60,612 nt of DNA, taken from assembly GCA_022822745.1 (NCBI GenBank), contig JAJEAO010000084.1, positions 1-60,612 of the forward strand, in the 5' to 3' direction. Numbering within the stretch: the first letter of the stretch is position 1; each line of letters starts with the position of its first letter. Under the pieces are notes generated by a model. That model was not told where the DNA came from. It saw only the letters and a program-made list of their open reading frames with translations, and made no database searches. Source of the stretch: Acidobacteriota bacterium (GTDB lineage Bacteria; Acidobacteriota; Vicinamibacteria; Marinacidobacterales; Marinacidobacteraceae). The translations under genes were made by a program, and so were the position numbers. Positions 47,425 to 55,365 of the stretch are shown here, piece after piece.

Positions 47425-47655
47425 AGGTTCCGGTCCTCGGGCAGGTCTCCTGACTCACGGAACGGACGCTCGCGACGAGCGCCCCGCCCTTCCCCCCTTC
47501 CCCCCGGCGCACCGGGAGTGGGCGCCGTCCCGCGAGCGGGACGGCCCGGGTCGGGCTTTTCCGATCACAGTGGCGTGGGCCGTCCGGGATTCGCACCCGG
47601 TTCCCTCTTCGCTCCCCCGGCGGCGAACCGCCCTCGGGAGAACCCGAAGTCCAAT
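47425..47655 (-). ncRNA. Cobalamin riboswitch
   Basis: The minus-strand leader of the receptor operon carries the hallmarks of the AdoCbl/cobalamin aptamer in the right order. These are GGGAACCCGGTGCGAATCCC, then CACGCCACTGTGATC (the CGC-ACTGT core, 47563-47577), then the B12 box AGTCAGGAGACCTGCC (47456-47441) pairing back as the kissing-loop platform. A GC-rich variable stem (CCCGTCCCGCTCGCGGGACGG-like) lies between. The box is ~180 bases before the receptor ATG, which leaves space for an expression platform. Ligand binding should lower receptor and PduO expression. Confidence 0.93.
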
Positions 47656-47686
47656 GTGTGGACAGGCAGAGTACCCGATCGGCCGA

Positions 47687-47719
47687 ATGTCCGGCAGATG
47701 TCCGGCAGACATGCGGCAG
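47687..47719. repeat. Three 11-bp direct repeats between the B12 operon and pgk
   Basis: ATGTCCGGCAG occurs twice in direct succession (47687-47697, 47698-47708), followed by a third, diverged copy ACATGCGGCAG (47709-47719). They sit upstream of the riboswitch transcript and upstream of divergent pgk. They could be a regulator site or lie around the promoters. The rest of 47720-47850 shows nothing else recognisable. Confidence 0.5.
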
Positions 47720-47850
47720 ACGCGCGGCGGACGACGGCTTCGCGCCGGCCCGGAGTCGAGGGGGGTCAGGGCGCTGGCGGTGGCGGTTTCCCGCGACGGA
47801 CGACAGTCGGGATTCGCGGCCGCCCGCGCACCCGGTAAGGTTCGCGCCGC

Positions 47851-49065
47851 ATGGTGGCCCCCAGGCGCAAACTGCAGCTTGATGCTCTCGACCTGCGCGG
47901 GCGCCGGCTGCTGCTCCGGACCGACCTGAACGCGCCGATCGCCAAGGGGGCGATCACCGACGATACCCGGATCCGCGCCGCGATCCCGGCGATCCACGCC
48001 GCCCATCGCGCGGGCGCTTCCGTGGTCGTCGCGTCCCATGGGGGGAGACCGGGGGGCCGCGTGGTCCCGGCGATGAGCCTTCGGCCGGTCGCAGCGCGGC
48101 TCGGGGAGCGGCTGGGCGCCCCGGTCCGCTTCCGCGAGGAACCCGTCGGATACGGCGCTGTCCCCGGCGTCCCGACGCTCCGGCCCGGCGAGACGCTGCT
48201 GCTCGAGAACCTGCGCTTCCACGCCGGCGAGACCGCCAACGACCCGCAGTTCGCCGCCCGCCTGGCCGCGTTCGGCGACGAGTACGCGAACGACGCCTTC
48301 GGCGCGGTCCATCGGGCCCACGCCTCGGTGGACGCCTGCGCCCGGCTGTTCCCGCGGGCGGCGGCGGGACCCCTCCTCGAGAAGGAACTCGCCGCGCTGG
48401 GGGCCGTGTTCCGCGATCCGCCCCGACCGTTCGTGGCGGTTCTCGGCGGCGCCAAGGTCTCCGACAAGCTCCCGGTGATCCGGTCGCTGCTCTCCCACGC
48501 CGACGAGGTGCTGATCGGGGGCGCGATGGCCTACACGTTCCTGGTCGCGCGCGATCTCCCGGTGGGGCGCTCGCTGGTCGAGCCCGGACAGGTCGGCGAG
48601 GCCGCAGCGCTCCTGCGCCAGGACGGGCACCGGATCGTCCTCCCGACCGATCACCGGGTCGCGGCCGGTCCGGACGCCCCCGCGGGCGAGGCGATCCCGG
48701 TCGAGCAGACCCCGGACGACAGGATGGGACTCGACATCGGCCCCCGCAGCGCCTCCGCCTTCGCTGCGGCGGTGCGCGCTGCGGGCACGGTGGTCTGGAA
48801 CGGTCCGATGGGGCTCTTCGAGAACCCGGCGTTTCGCGCCGGCACCCTCTCGGTGGCGGAAGCGGCGGCGGCGGCCACCGCCCGGGGGGCGCGGACCGTG
48901 GTCGGGGGAGGAGACTCGGCCGCGGCGGTGCGACTCGCCGGGGTCGCCGACCGCATCGGACACCTGTCCACCGGGGGAGGCGCCTCGCTCGCGTTCCTCG
49001 CCGGCAAGCGACTTCCGGGAGTCGAGGCGCTCCCGGACCGACCCAGGCAGGAGGGCATGGGATGA
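47851..49065 (+). CDS. pgk: Phosphoglycerate kinase
   Basis: Glycolytic kinase of 404 residues. It has the N-terminal RTDLNAPIAKG and DDTRIRAAIP, the SHGGRPGGRV block, LLLENLRFHAGE, and C-terminal VVWNGPMGLFENPAF, GGGDSAAAV and STGGGASLAFLAGK. Together these cover both lobes. Its stop overlaps the tpiA ATG by four bases. The gene is on the plus strand, divergent from the riboswitch operon. Confidence 0.96.
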   Translation: MVAPRRKLQLDALDLRGRRLLLRTDLNAPIAKGAITDDTRIRAAIPAIHAAHRAGASVVVASHGGRPGGRVVPAMSLRPVAARLGERLGAPVRFREEPVGYGAVPGVPTLRPGETLLLENLRFHAGETANDPQFAARLAAFGDEYANDAFGAVHRAHASVDACARLFPRAAAGPLLEKELAALGAVFRDPPRPFVAVLGGAKVSDKLPVIRSLLSHADEVLIGGAMAYTFLVARDLPVGRSLVEPGQVGEAAALLRQDGHRIVLPTDHRVAAGPDAPAGEAIPVEQTPDDRMGLDIGPRSASAFAAAVRAAGTVVWNGPMGLFENPAFRAGTLSVAEAAAAATARGARTVVGGGDSAAAVRLAGVADRIGHLSTGGGASLAFLAGKRLPGVEALPDRPRQEGMG

Positions 49066-49838
49066 CAGCGACCGCACCGGTCCGGCGCCGGCTCGTGATC
49101 GGCAACTGGAAGATGCACCTGACCGGCGCGGAAGCGACCGAACTCGTGGCCGCCATCTCGGCCGGACTCGGAGAACTCGGAGCGGAAGTCGCCGTGGCGC
49201 CGGCGTTCCCGGCGCTCGCCCCGGCGGCGGAGGAAATCGAGAGGCGACGAAGCCCGCTGCGGCTCGTCGCCCAGGATGTCTTTCCCGAACCGGAGGGCGC
49301 CTTCACCGGCGCCGTCTCCGCCGGGATGCTCGCGGCCGCCGGCTGCTCCCACGTACTGGCCGGGCACTCGGAGCGGCGACAGATCTTCGGGGACGACGAC
49401 CGGGCCGTCCGCCGGAAGGTGGAGGCGGTGCTCGGCGCGGGAATGGTCCCGATCCTGTGCATCGGCGAAACGCTCGCGGAGCGCGACGCGGGCAACGCGG
49501 AATCGGTCGTCGGCCGACAGCTCGAGGCTGGAGCCGCGGGCCTGCCGGAAGCGGGCCTCGGGACGCTGGTGATCGCCTACGAACCGGTGTGGGCCATCGG
49601 CACCGGTCGCACCGCCACCCCGGAAACCGCCGAGAGCATGCACCGCTCGGTGCGCCAACGCTTCGCCGATCTCGCCGGGGAGGAGAGAGCCTCGCGGGCG
49701 CAGATCCTTTACGGCGGCTCGGCGAACGGGGATAATGCCGCCGCCATTCTGGCCGGGCCGAATGTGGACGGCGTTCTCGTGGGCGGAGCGAGCCTGCGGG
49801 CCGAATCGTTCCTGAGCATCTGTCGCGCCGCCGGATGA
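49062..49838 (+). CDS. tpiA: Triose-phosphate isomerase
   Basis: A 258-residue TIM barrel. The catalytic residues are visible: Lys in VIGNWKMHLTG, His in LAGHSERRQIFGDDD, and Glu in VIAYEPVWAIGTGRTAT. The phosphate loop ILYGGSANGDN and VLVGGASLR are at the C-terminus. It is translationally coupled to pgk. Confidence 0.96.
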   Translation: MTATAPVRRRLVIGNWKMHLTGAEATELVAAISAGLGELGAEVAVAPAFPALAPAAEEIERRRSPLRLVAQDVFPEPEGAFTGAVSAGMLAAAGCSHVLAGHSERRQIFGDDDRAVRRKVEAVLGAGMVPILCIGETLAERDAGNAESVVGRQLEAGAAGLPEAGLGTLVIAYEPVWAIGTGRTATPETAESMHRSVRQRFADLAGEERASRAQILYGGSANGDNAAAILAGPNVDGVLVGGASLRAESFLSICRAAG

Positions 49839-49868
49839 GCCGGAACCGCCGGCAGGACTGACCCCCCC

Positions 49869-50264
49869 ATGACGATCCTCCTCACCCTCCTCCACATCCT
49901 GATCTGCGTCTTCCTGATCCTCGTGGTTCTGACCCAGCAGGGGAAGGGACAGGATCTGGCCAGCGCCTTCGGCGGCGCCGGAACCCAGGCTGCGTTCGGG
50001 GCGCGCGGCACGGCGACGCTGCTGACCAAGATCACCGCCGGCGCCGCGGCGACCTTCATGGTGACCTCGCTCCTGCTGGGCTACGTGGGCTCGGACGAGA
50101 GCGCTCGCACCGTCGTGGACGACATCGGCGTCGCCCCGGTCGAGGCGCCCGCGGACGACGCGGAGGCGGCGCCGGGGATCGTCGAGGACACGGACCCGGG
50201 GCTCGAACCCGCCGACGACGAGAGCGAAGAACGCGAGGAAGAGGAAGAAGAGCCGGAGAGCTGA
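49869..50264 (+). CDS. secG: Preprotein translocase subunit SecG
   Basis: A 131-residue inner-membrane subunit of SecYEG. There are two transmembrane segments (LLTLLHILICVFLILVVLTQ and ATFMVTSLLLGYV) joined by the typical QQGKGQDLASAFGGAGTQAAFG loop. An unusually long, very acidic Ala/Glu tail (residues ~78-131, ending in a run of Glu) extends the usual ~75-residue protein. It lies 30 bases after tpiA, the common tpiA-secG-tRNA-Leu order. Confidence 0.94.
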   Translation: MTILLTLLHILICVFLILVVLTQQGKGQDLASAFGGAGTQAAFGARGTATLLTKITAGAAATFMVTSLLLGYVGSDESARTVVDDIGVAPVEAPADDAEAAPGIVEDTDPGLEPADDESEEREEEEEEPES

Positions 50265-50308
50265 GCCGGCATCGGACGACCCGCCGCCCGGCGCTCCCGG
50301 ATCGCGCC

Positions 50309-50314
50309 TATAAT
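50309..50314 (+). promoter_or_regulatory. Consensus -10 upstream of tRNA-Leu
   Basis: A perfect TATAAT lies 46 bases before the tRNA. No convincing -35 is seen. CCCGC/GCGGG (50316-50331) forms a small hairpin just after it. Confidence 0.5.
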
Positions 50315-50360
50315 TCCCGCTTCGTGGCGGGCCGTCAGGTTCCGGTTCGCCTCACCGCTT

Positions 50361-50446
50361 GCCGAAGTGGTGGAATGGTAGACACGTGCGCTTGAGGGGC
50401 GTATGGGAGTTATCCCGTGGGGGTTCGAGTCCCCCCTTCGGCACCA
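50361..50446 (+). tRNA. tRNA-Leu (GAG)
   Basis: An 86-base tRNA with encoded CCA. The acceptor stem is GCCGAAG/CTTCGGC. The anticodon loop is TTGAGGG, giving anticodon GAG (reads CTC/CTT). A long class II variable arm (GGGAGTTATCCC) is typical of tRNA-Leu. The T-arm is GGGGG-TTCGAGT-CCCCC. The discriminator is A. Confidence 0.96.
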
Positions 50447-51096
50447 GCGTCCGGCGTTCGGGCGATCAGGCAGTGATGCGGTGTGCCGTCCGCATCCTCG
50501 AGCGGCTCGACCGCCACTCCGGTGAAGCCCAGCCCGGCCAGCCACCCCGCCACTTCGGGACTCCCGGCGTGGAGCGGCGCAGTCCCGGCGTGCTCGCGAT
50601 GGAACCGGGTGTGGTGGTGATCGGGGGGAAAGTCCTCGTCCACGAGCACCAGGCGACCGCCGGGGGCCAGGATCCGAAGGGCTTCGGCGAGCCCCCGTTG
50701 CGGGTCCGCCCAGTGGTGGAAGGCGTTCACCGAGAGGACCAGAGTCGCCCAGTCGTCGGCTACCGGCAGCCTCTCCGCAGCGCCGCGGCGAACCCGGATC
50801 GAGCCGATCCGCCCGAGGGACCGGAGCCTCGTGACCGCGCAGCAGGGCCACGCCGGATCCACCGCCACGACGCGCACACCCGGCGCCGCCCGCGCCGCGA
50901 GGAGAGCCGACTCCCCCGGTCCGCACCCGATGTCCACGACCCGGTCGTCCCGCCGCACGCCGGCCCGCTTCACGGCAGCCGCGTTCCACGCGCCGCCGTA
51001 GTGGCGGATCGAGTACCCGATGGCGGCGGTCGTCCGGAAGGACTTCCACCACGGGCGATGGCCATGGCCGGAAGCGTGGTCGCGGTGGTGGGGCAT
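50410..51096 (-). CDS. Class I SAM-dependent methyltransferase
   Basis: A 228-residue methyltransferase-11-like protein. Motif I is VVDIGCGPGESALLAA, followed by VVAVDPAW (acidic post-I), NAFHHWADP and the ILAPGGRLVLVDEDFPPDHHH block. The substrate is unknown. Its frame has no stop before the convergent tRNA-Leu gene. The last residues (EGGTRTPTG) are antisense to the tRNA, and the stop codon at 50410 lies inside it, a 37-base overlap. ATG at 51096 was preferred over an upstream start at 51186, which would overlap the divergent deacetylase gene. Confidence 0.85.
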   Translation of the reverse strand: MPHHRDHASGHGHRPWWKSFRTTAAIGYSIRHYGGAWNAAAVKRAGVRRDDRVVDIGCGPGESALLAARAAPGVRVVAVDPAWPCCAVTRLRSLGRIGSIRVRRGAAERLPVADDWATLVLSVNAFHHWADPQRGLAEALRILAPGGRLVLVDEDFPPDHHHTRFHREHAGTAPLHAGSPEVAGWLAGLGFTGVAVEPLEDADGTPHHCLIARTPDAGAEGGTRTPTG

Positions 51097-51170
51097 GGGT
51101 CGCTGCGGCCACAGCGTAGCGGGCGGGACGGGGCGTGGCCGGGCCCGAGGCTCCGATATCGTTGGACGCC

Positions 51171-52082
51171 ATGCCCGCGAACCCATCGAACGGCACCGGA
51201 CTCGTGTACCGCGAGGCCTTCTTGCGCCACAACATCCGTCGTGGCCATCCCGAATCCCCGGCGCGCCTGGTCAGGATCCGCGAGGCGCTCGGCGCCGCCG
51301 GGCTCCTCGACGTGCTCATCCCGGTGGAGGACTGGCCCGACCCGCTCGCCGCGCTGCTCTCCCATCACACCCGGGAGCACGTGGACCGCATCCGGCGCAT
51401 CCCGACGACCGGCGAAGTCGCGGAGCTCGCCGTGGGAGGGGCGCTCGCGGCGATCCGGGAGGTGTCGGCGGGGCGCCTCCGCAACGCATTCTGCGCCGTC
51501 CGTCCCCCCGGACACCACGCGAACAACACCGGCGCCGAGGAGGGCTTCTGCTTCTACTCGAATGCCGCGGTGGCGGCGCGCTACGCCCAGCAGGTCTGCG
51601 GCCACGGCCGCGTCCTCATCGTGGACTGGGACTACCACCACGGCAACGCCACCCAGAACGCGTTCTACGAGGACCCCTCGGTCCTCTTCTTCTCCACCCA
51701 CAACTGGTACGACTACCCGGGCACCGGTGATCCGGCGCTGCGCGGGTCGCGCGCGGGGTCCGGCACGAATCTGAACGTCCACCTCGGCCCCGGCTCCACC
51801 GACCGGGACATGCTCACGGCGTGGGACCGGGTGCTGCTCCCGGCGGTGGAGCAATTCCGCCCCGACTTCGTGGTGATCTCGGCCGGGTTCGACAGCCGCC
51901 GCGACGACCTCCTCGGCTCCTTCGAGGTCAGCGACGACGCCTTCTCCCGGATGACCCGGACCCTCATGGATGTGGCCGCCCACTACTGCGGCGGCCGCCT
52001 CGTGTCGCTGCTCGAGGGCGGCTACAACGTGGACGGTCAGGCGCGCGCCGCCGCCGCCCACGTCGCCACCCTGACCGACTGA
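51171..52082 (+). CDS. Histone-deacetylase-family (class II-like) deacetylase
   Basis: A 303-residue zinc amidohydrolase. Active-site signatures are RPPGHHAN (H115-H116), GFCFYSNAAVAA, VDWDYHHGNATQ with zinc ligands D154 and H156, SAGFDSRRDD (D241) and the catalytic Tyr in LEGGYN. Bacterial members deacetylate acetylpolyamines, acetoin-related compounds or proteins, and the substrate is not evident here. ATG at 51171 was chosen, with GTG at 51135 as an in-frame alternative. Confidence 0.93.
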   Translation: MPANPSNGTGLVYREAFLRHNIRRGHPESPARLVRIREALGAAGLLDVLIPVEDWPDPLAALLSHHTREHVDRIRRIPTTGEVAELAVGGALAAIREVSAGRLRNAFCAVRPPGHHANNTGAEEGFCFYSNAAVAARYAQQVCGHGRVLIVDWDYHHGNATQNAFYEDPSVLFFSTHNWYDYPGTGDPALRGSRAGSGTNLNVHLGPGSTDRDMLTAWDRVLLPAVEQFRPDFVVISAGFDSRRDDLLGSFEVSDDAFSRMTRTLMDVAAHYCGGRLVSLLEGGYNVDGQARAAAAHVATLTD

Positions 52083-52111
52083 TCTCCGGAGCCGAGCCCC
52101 GTCGCCCGACC

Positions 52112-55100
52112 ATGACTTCACGATCCCGGATCCTTCCGATCACGGCCGCCGCAGCCGTCCTCATCGTCCCGCTCGCCGCCGCGCAATCCGAAGCGCCGTC
52201 GGTGAACGAAGCCCTGCTCTCGGGTCTGCCGCTTCGCGGCATCGGCCCGGCGGCCCGCTCGGGGCGGGTCTCCGACGTGGCGATCCATCCGGAGGACCGG
52301 GCCACCTGGTACATCGCCGTCGCGTCCGGGAACGCCTTCCGCACCCGGAACCGCGGCACGACCTGGGAGCCCATCTTCGACGACTACCCGGTCTATTCGG
52401 TCGGCACGGTCGCCCTCGATCCGGAGAATCCGAACGAAGTCTGGCTGGGGACCGGCGAGAACAACGGCCAGCGCTCGGTCGGCTACGGCAACGGCGTCTG
52501 GCGCAGCCGCGACGGGGGCGACTCCTTCGAGCACCTCGGTCTGGACGAGTCGGAGCACATCGGAAAGGTCGTGTTCGACCCTCGCGATTCGGACACCGTG
52601 TTCGTCGCCGCCCAGGGCCCCCTGTGGCGCTCGGGGGGCGACCGGGGGCTCTACCGGTCCACGGATGACGGGGCGAGCTGGGAGCGCGTCCTCCACATCT
52701 CGGACGACACCGGGATCAGTGACGTGGTCCTCGATCCGCGCGACCCCGACATCGTGTACGCCGCCTCCTGGCAACGCCGGCGCCATGTCGGCCTCCTCGT
52801 CGCCGGGGGCCCGGAGGGCGGGATCCACAAGTCGGAGGACGGCGGCGATACGTGGCGTCAGCTCACCCGGGGCCTCCCCTCGCCCGAGCGCCACGACATC
52901 GGCCGGATCGGACTCGCGCTCGCCCCCGAGGATCCGGACGTCGTGTACGCCCTGATCGCGGCTTCGGATGACGCCAGCGGGTTCTATCGCTCCACCGACC
53001 GCGGAGAGAGCTGGGAGAAGCGCAGCGACTACATCTGCGTGGATCCGCAGTACTACATGGAGATCTTCCCCGACCCGCACCGCCCGGGGCGGGTTTACTC
53101 GATGGATGTGGTCGTCCAGGTGACCGACGACGGCGGAGCAACCTGGCGCGGCCTGAACACCCGCTGGAAGCACGTGGACAACCACGACCTCGAATTCGAC
53201 CCCGACGACCCCGACTATCTGATGATCGCGACCGACGGCGGGATCTACGAGAGCTGGGATCTCGGCGACCACTGGCGCTTCCACGCCAACCAGTCCATCG
53301 CCCAGTTCTACCGGGTCGGCATCGACAACGACGTCCCGTTCTACCGGGTGTACGGAGGCACCCAGGACAACGCCACCCTCGGCGCTCCGGTGCGCACGAC
53401 GAACGTGCACGGAATCCGCAACAGCGACTGGCTGAACGTGATCGGCGGCGACGGCTTCCAGGCGCGGGTGGATCCCGAGGATCCGAACATCCTCTACGCG
53501 CAGTTCCAGTACGCCGGGATCGCGCGGTTCGACCGGAGGACCGGCGAGCGGGTCGAGATCCAGCCGCAACCCGAACCCGACGACCCGCCGCTCAAGTGGA
53601 ACTGGGACGCGCCCCTGCTGATCTCGCCGCACAACGGGCGCCGCCTCTACTTCGGGGCGAACCGGCTCTACCGCAGCGACGACCGCGCGAACACCTGGAC
53701 GCCGATCAGCGAAGACCTCACCCGCGGCGTGGATCGCGCCGAGCGAACGATCATGGGCCGCTCCTGGAGCGTGGACGCGGTGTGGCGCAATGTCTTCACC
53801 TCCACCTACGGGAACATGGTCGCGCTCGACGAGTCCCCCCTGGTGGAAGGTCTCCTCTACACCGGAATGGACGACGGCCGGATCCAGATCAGCGGCGACG
53901 GCGGTCTCGAGTGGCGCGCGGTGGACGAGATTCCGGGAGTCCCTCCGCGGACCTACGTGGCGGATCTCCACGCCTCGCGTCACCGCGAGAACACGGTGTA
54001 CGCCGTCTTCAACAACCTCAAGGAAGGCGACTTCGCTCCCTACGTGATGCGAAGCGACGACCGCGGCGTGACCTGGACCGACATCACCGGGAATCTCCCC
54101 GGGAACCACCCGGCGTGGACGATCTACGAGGACCACGAACGCGAGGGACTCCTCTTCGTCGGGACCGAGTTCGGGCTGTTCGTGACCCTCGACGGGGGCG
54201 GTCACTGGGTCCGGCTCCGCGGCGGCCTGCCGACGATCCCGGTGCGCGATCTGGAGATCCAGACCCGAGAGAACGACCTGGTCGCCGCGACCTTCGGCCG
54301 GGGCTTCTACATCCTCGACGACTACACGCCGCTGCGTCACCTGGACGACGAGGCGCTGGGCGCGGACGGTTTCGTGTTCCCGGTGAAGGATCCGTGGATG
54401 TACGTCGAGGCGAACCCGCTCGGCGGCGGCGAGAAGGCCCAGCGGGGCGACGCCTTCTTCACGGCCCCGAATCCACCGTTCGGCGCCGTCATCACCTACC
54501 ACCTCCGCGAATCGGTCCGGAGCCTCCGGGAGGAGCGCCGAAACCGCGAACGGGCGCAGGCCGCCGCGGGAGAGCCGCTCCCCTACCCCACCTGGGAGGA
54601 GCTGCGCGCCGAGGACCGGGAGGAAGATCCCGCCCTCTTCGTCGTGATCCGGGACGGGAGCGGACGGCTGGTTCGACGGATCGAGGCCCCCCGGACGGCG
54701 GGCCTCCACCGCATCGCCTGGGATCTCCGCCATCCGAACCCCGGCGGCGCCCGCGGGGGACCCCTCGCGATGCCGGGGACCTACACGGCCGAGCTCGCGC
54801 GGCGGGTGCGGGGCGAGACCGAGACGCTCGGCGAACCGCAGTCCTTCACCCCGAAGCGCCTCGCCGCCGTCGGCGCCCCGGCCGCCGATCCGGCCGCGCT
54901 CCACGCCTTCCAGACGGAAGTCGCGGACCTTCAGCGCCGCGTGTTCGGGGCCGCCGCGAGGCTCGAAGCCGGGATCGAGCGGGCCTCGGCGCTCGCCGCC
55001 GCGATGGACGCCTCCGCCGCCGAGGCCGAACTCCGCGCCGGGATCGCGCCGATCCGAAGCGGTCTGCTCGACCTCCAGGAGACTCTTCTCGGCGACGCCA

Positions 55101-55345
55101 CCGTCCGGTCGCGGCGAGAGGCGGTGCTCCCCGGCCTCCGCGACCGGATCCAGCGCGTCGTGGGAGCGTTCTGGTCCACGGCCGATCCGACGACGACGCA
55201 CCGCCGCCAGGCCGAGATCGTGGAGGAGGCTCTGCCCGCCGCCGAAGCCGAACTGGCCCGCCTCCTCGCCGAACTCGACCAGATCGCCAGCGCCGCGGGC
55301 GCCGCCGGAGTCCCCTGGACCGGCGGGCGCCGCAGTTCCCGCTGA
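52112..55345 (+). CDS. Secreted BNR/sortilin-like beta-propeller protein
   Basis: A 1,077-residue exported protein. A signal peptide (LPITAAAAVLIVPLAAAQ) is followed by two Vps10/sortilin-like propellers made of many BNR Asp-boxes (STDDGASWERV, SEDGGDTWRQL, STDRGESWEK, TDDGGATWRG, SDDRANTWTP, SDDRGVTWTD). A C-terminal region follows from ~800, with a FlgD-like immunoglobulin segment (GLHRIAWDLRHPNPGG) and a helical coiled-coil tail. Such proteins were once called glycosyl hydrolases but lack demonstrated activity; a role in surface binding or secretion is inferred. They are abundant in Gemmatimonadota and Bacteroidota. It follows the deacetylase gene by 29 bases. Confidence 0.9.
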   Translation: MTSRSRILPITAAAAVLIVPLAAAQSEAPSVNEALLSGLPLRGIGPAARSGRVSDVAIHPEDRATWYIAVASGNAFRTRNRGTTWEPIFDDYPVYSVGTVALDPENPNEVWLGTGENNGQRSVGYGNGVWRSRDGGDSFEHLGLDESEHIGKVVFDPRDSDTVFVAAQGPLWRSGGDRGLYRSTDDGASWERVLHISDDTGISDVVLDPRDPDIVYAASWQRRRHVGLLVAGGPEGGIHKSEDGGDTWRQLTRGLPSPERHDIGRIGLALAPEDPDVVYALIAASDDASGFYRSTDRGESWEKRSDYICVDPQYYMEIFPDPHRPGRVYSMDVVVQVTDDGGATWRGLNTRWKHVDNHDLEFDPDDPDYLMIATDGGIYESWDLGDHWRFHANQSIAQFYRVGIDNDVPFYRVYGGTQDNATLGAPVRTTNVHGIRNSDWLNVIGGDGFQARVDPEDPNILYAQFQYAGIARFDRRTGERVEIQPQPEPDDPPLKWNWDAPLLISPHNGRRLYFGANRLYRSDDRANTWTPISEDLTRGVDRAERTIMGRSWSVDAVWRNVFTSTYGNMVALDESPLVEGLLYTGMDDGRIQISGDGGLEWRAVDEIPGVPPRTYVADLHASRHRENTVYAVFNNLKEGDFAPYVMRSDDRGVTWTDITGNLPGNHPAWTIYEDHEREGLLFVGTEFGLFVTLDGGGHWVRLRGGLPTIPVRDLEIQTRENDLVAATFGRGFYILDDYTPLRHLDDEALGADGFVFPVKDPWMYVEANPLGGGEKAQRGDAFFTAPNPPFGAVITYHLRESVRSLREERRNRERAQAAAGEPLPYPTWEELRAEDREEDPALFVVIRDGSGRLVRRIEAPRTAGLHRIAWDLRHPNPGGARGGPLAMPGTYTAELARRVRGETETLGEPQSFTPKRLAAVGAPAADPAALHAFQTEVADLQRRVFGAAARLEAGIERASALAAAMDASAAEAELRAGIAPIRSGLLDLQETLLGDATVRSRREAVLPGLRDRIQRVVGAFWSTADPTTTHRRQAEIVEEALPAAEAELARLLAELDQIASAAGAAGVPWTGGRRSSR

Positions 55346-55365
55346 TCCCGCCGGCGCTTCGCGTC

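Noticed and set aside
47261..47596. N-terminal extension of the TonB-dependent receptor
   Set aside because: The open frame runs through the cobalamin riboswitch and lacks a signal peptide at its start; ATG 47260 has a strong RBS and a signal peptide.
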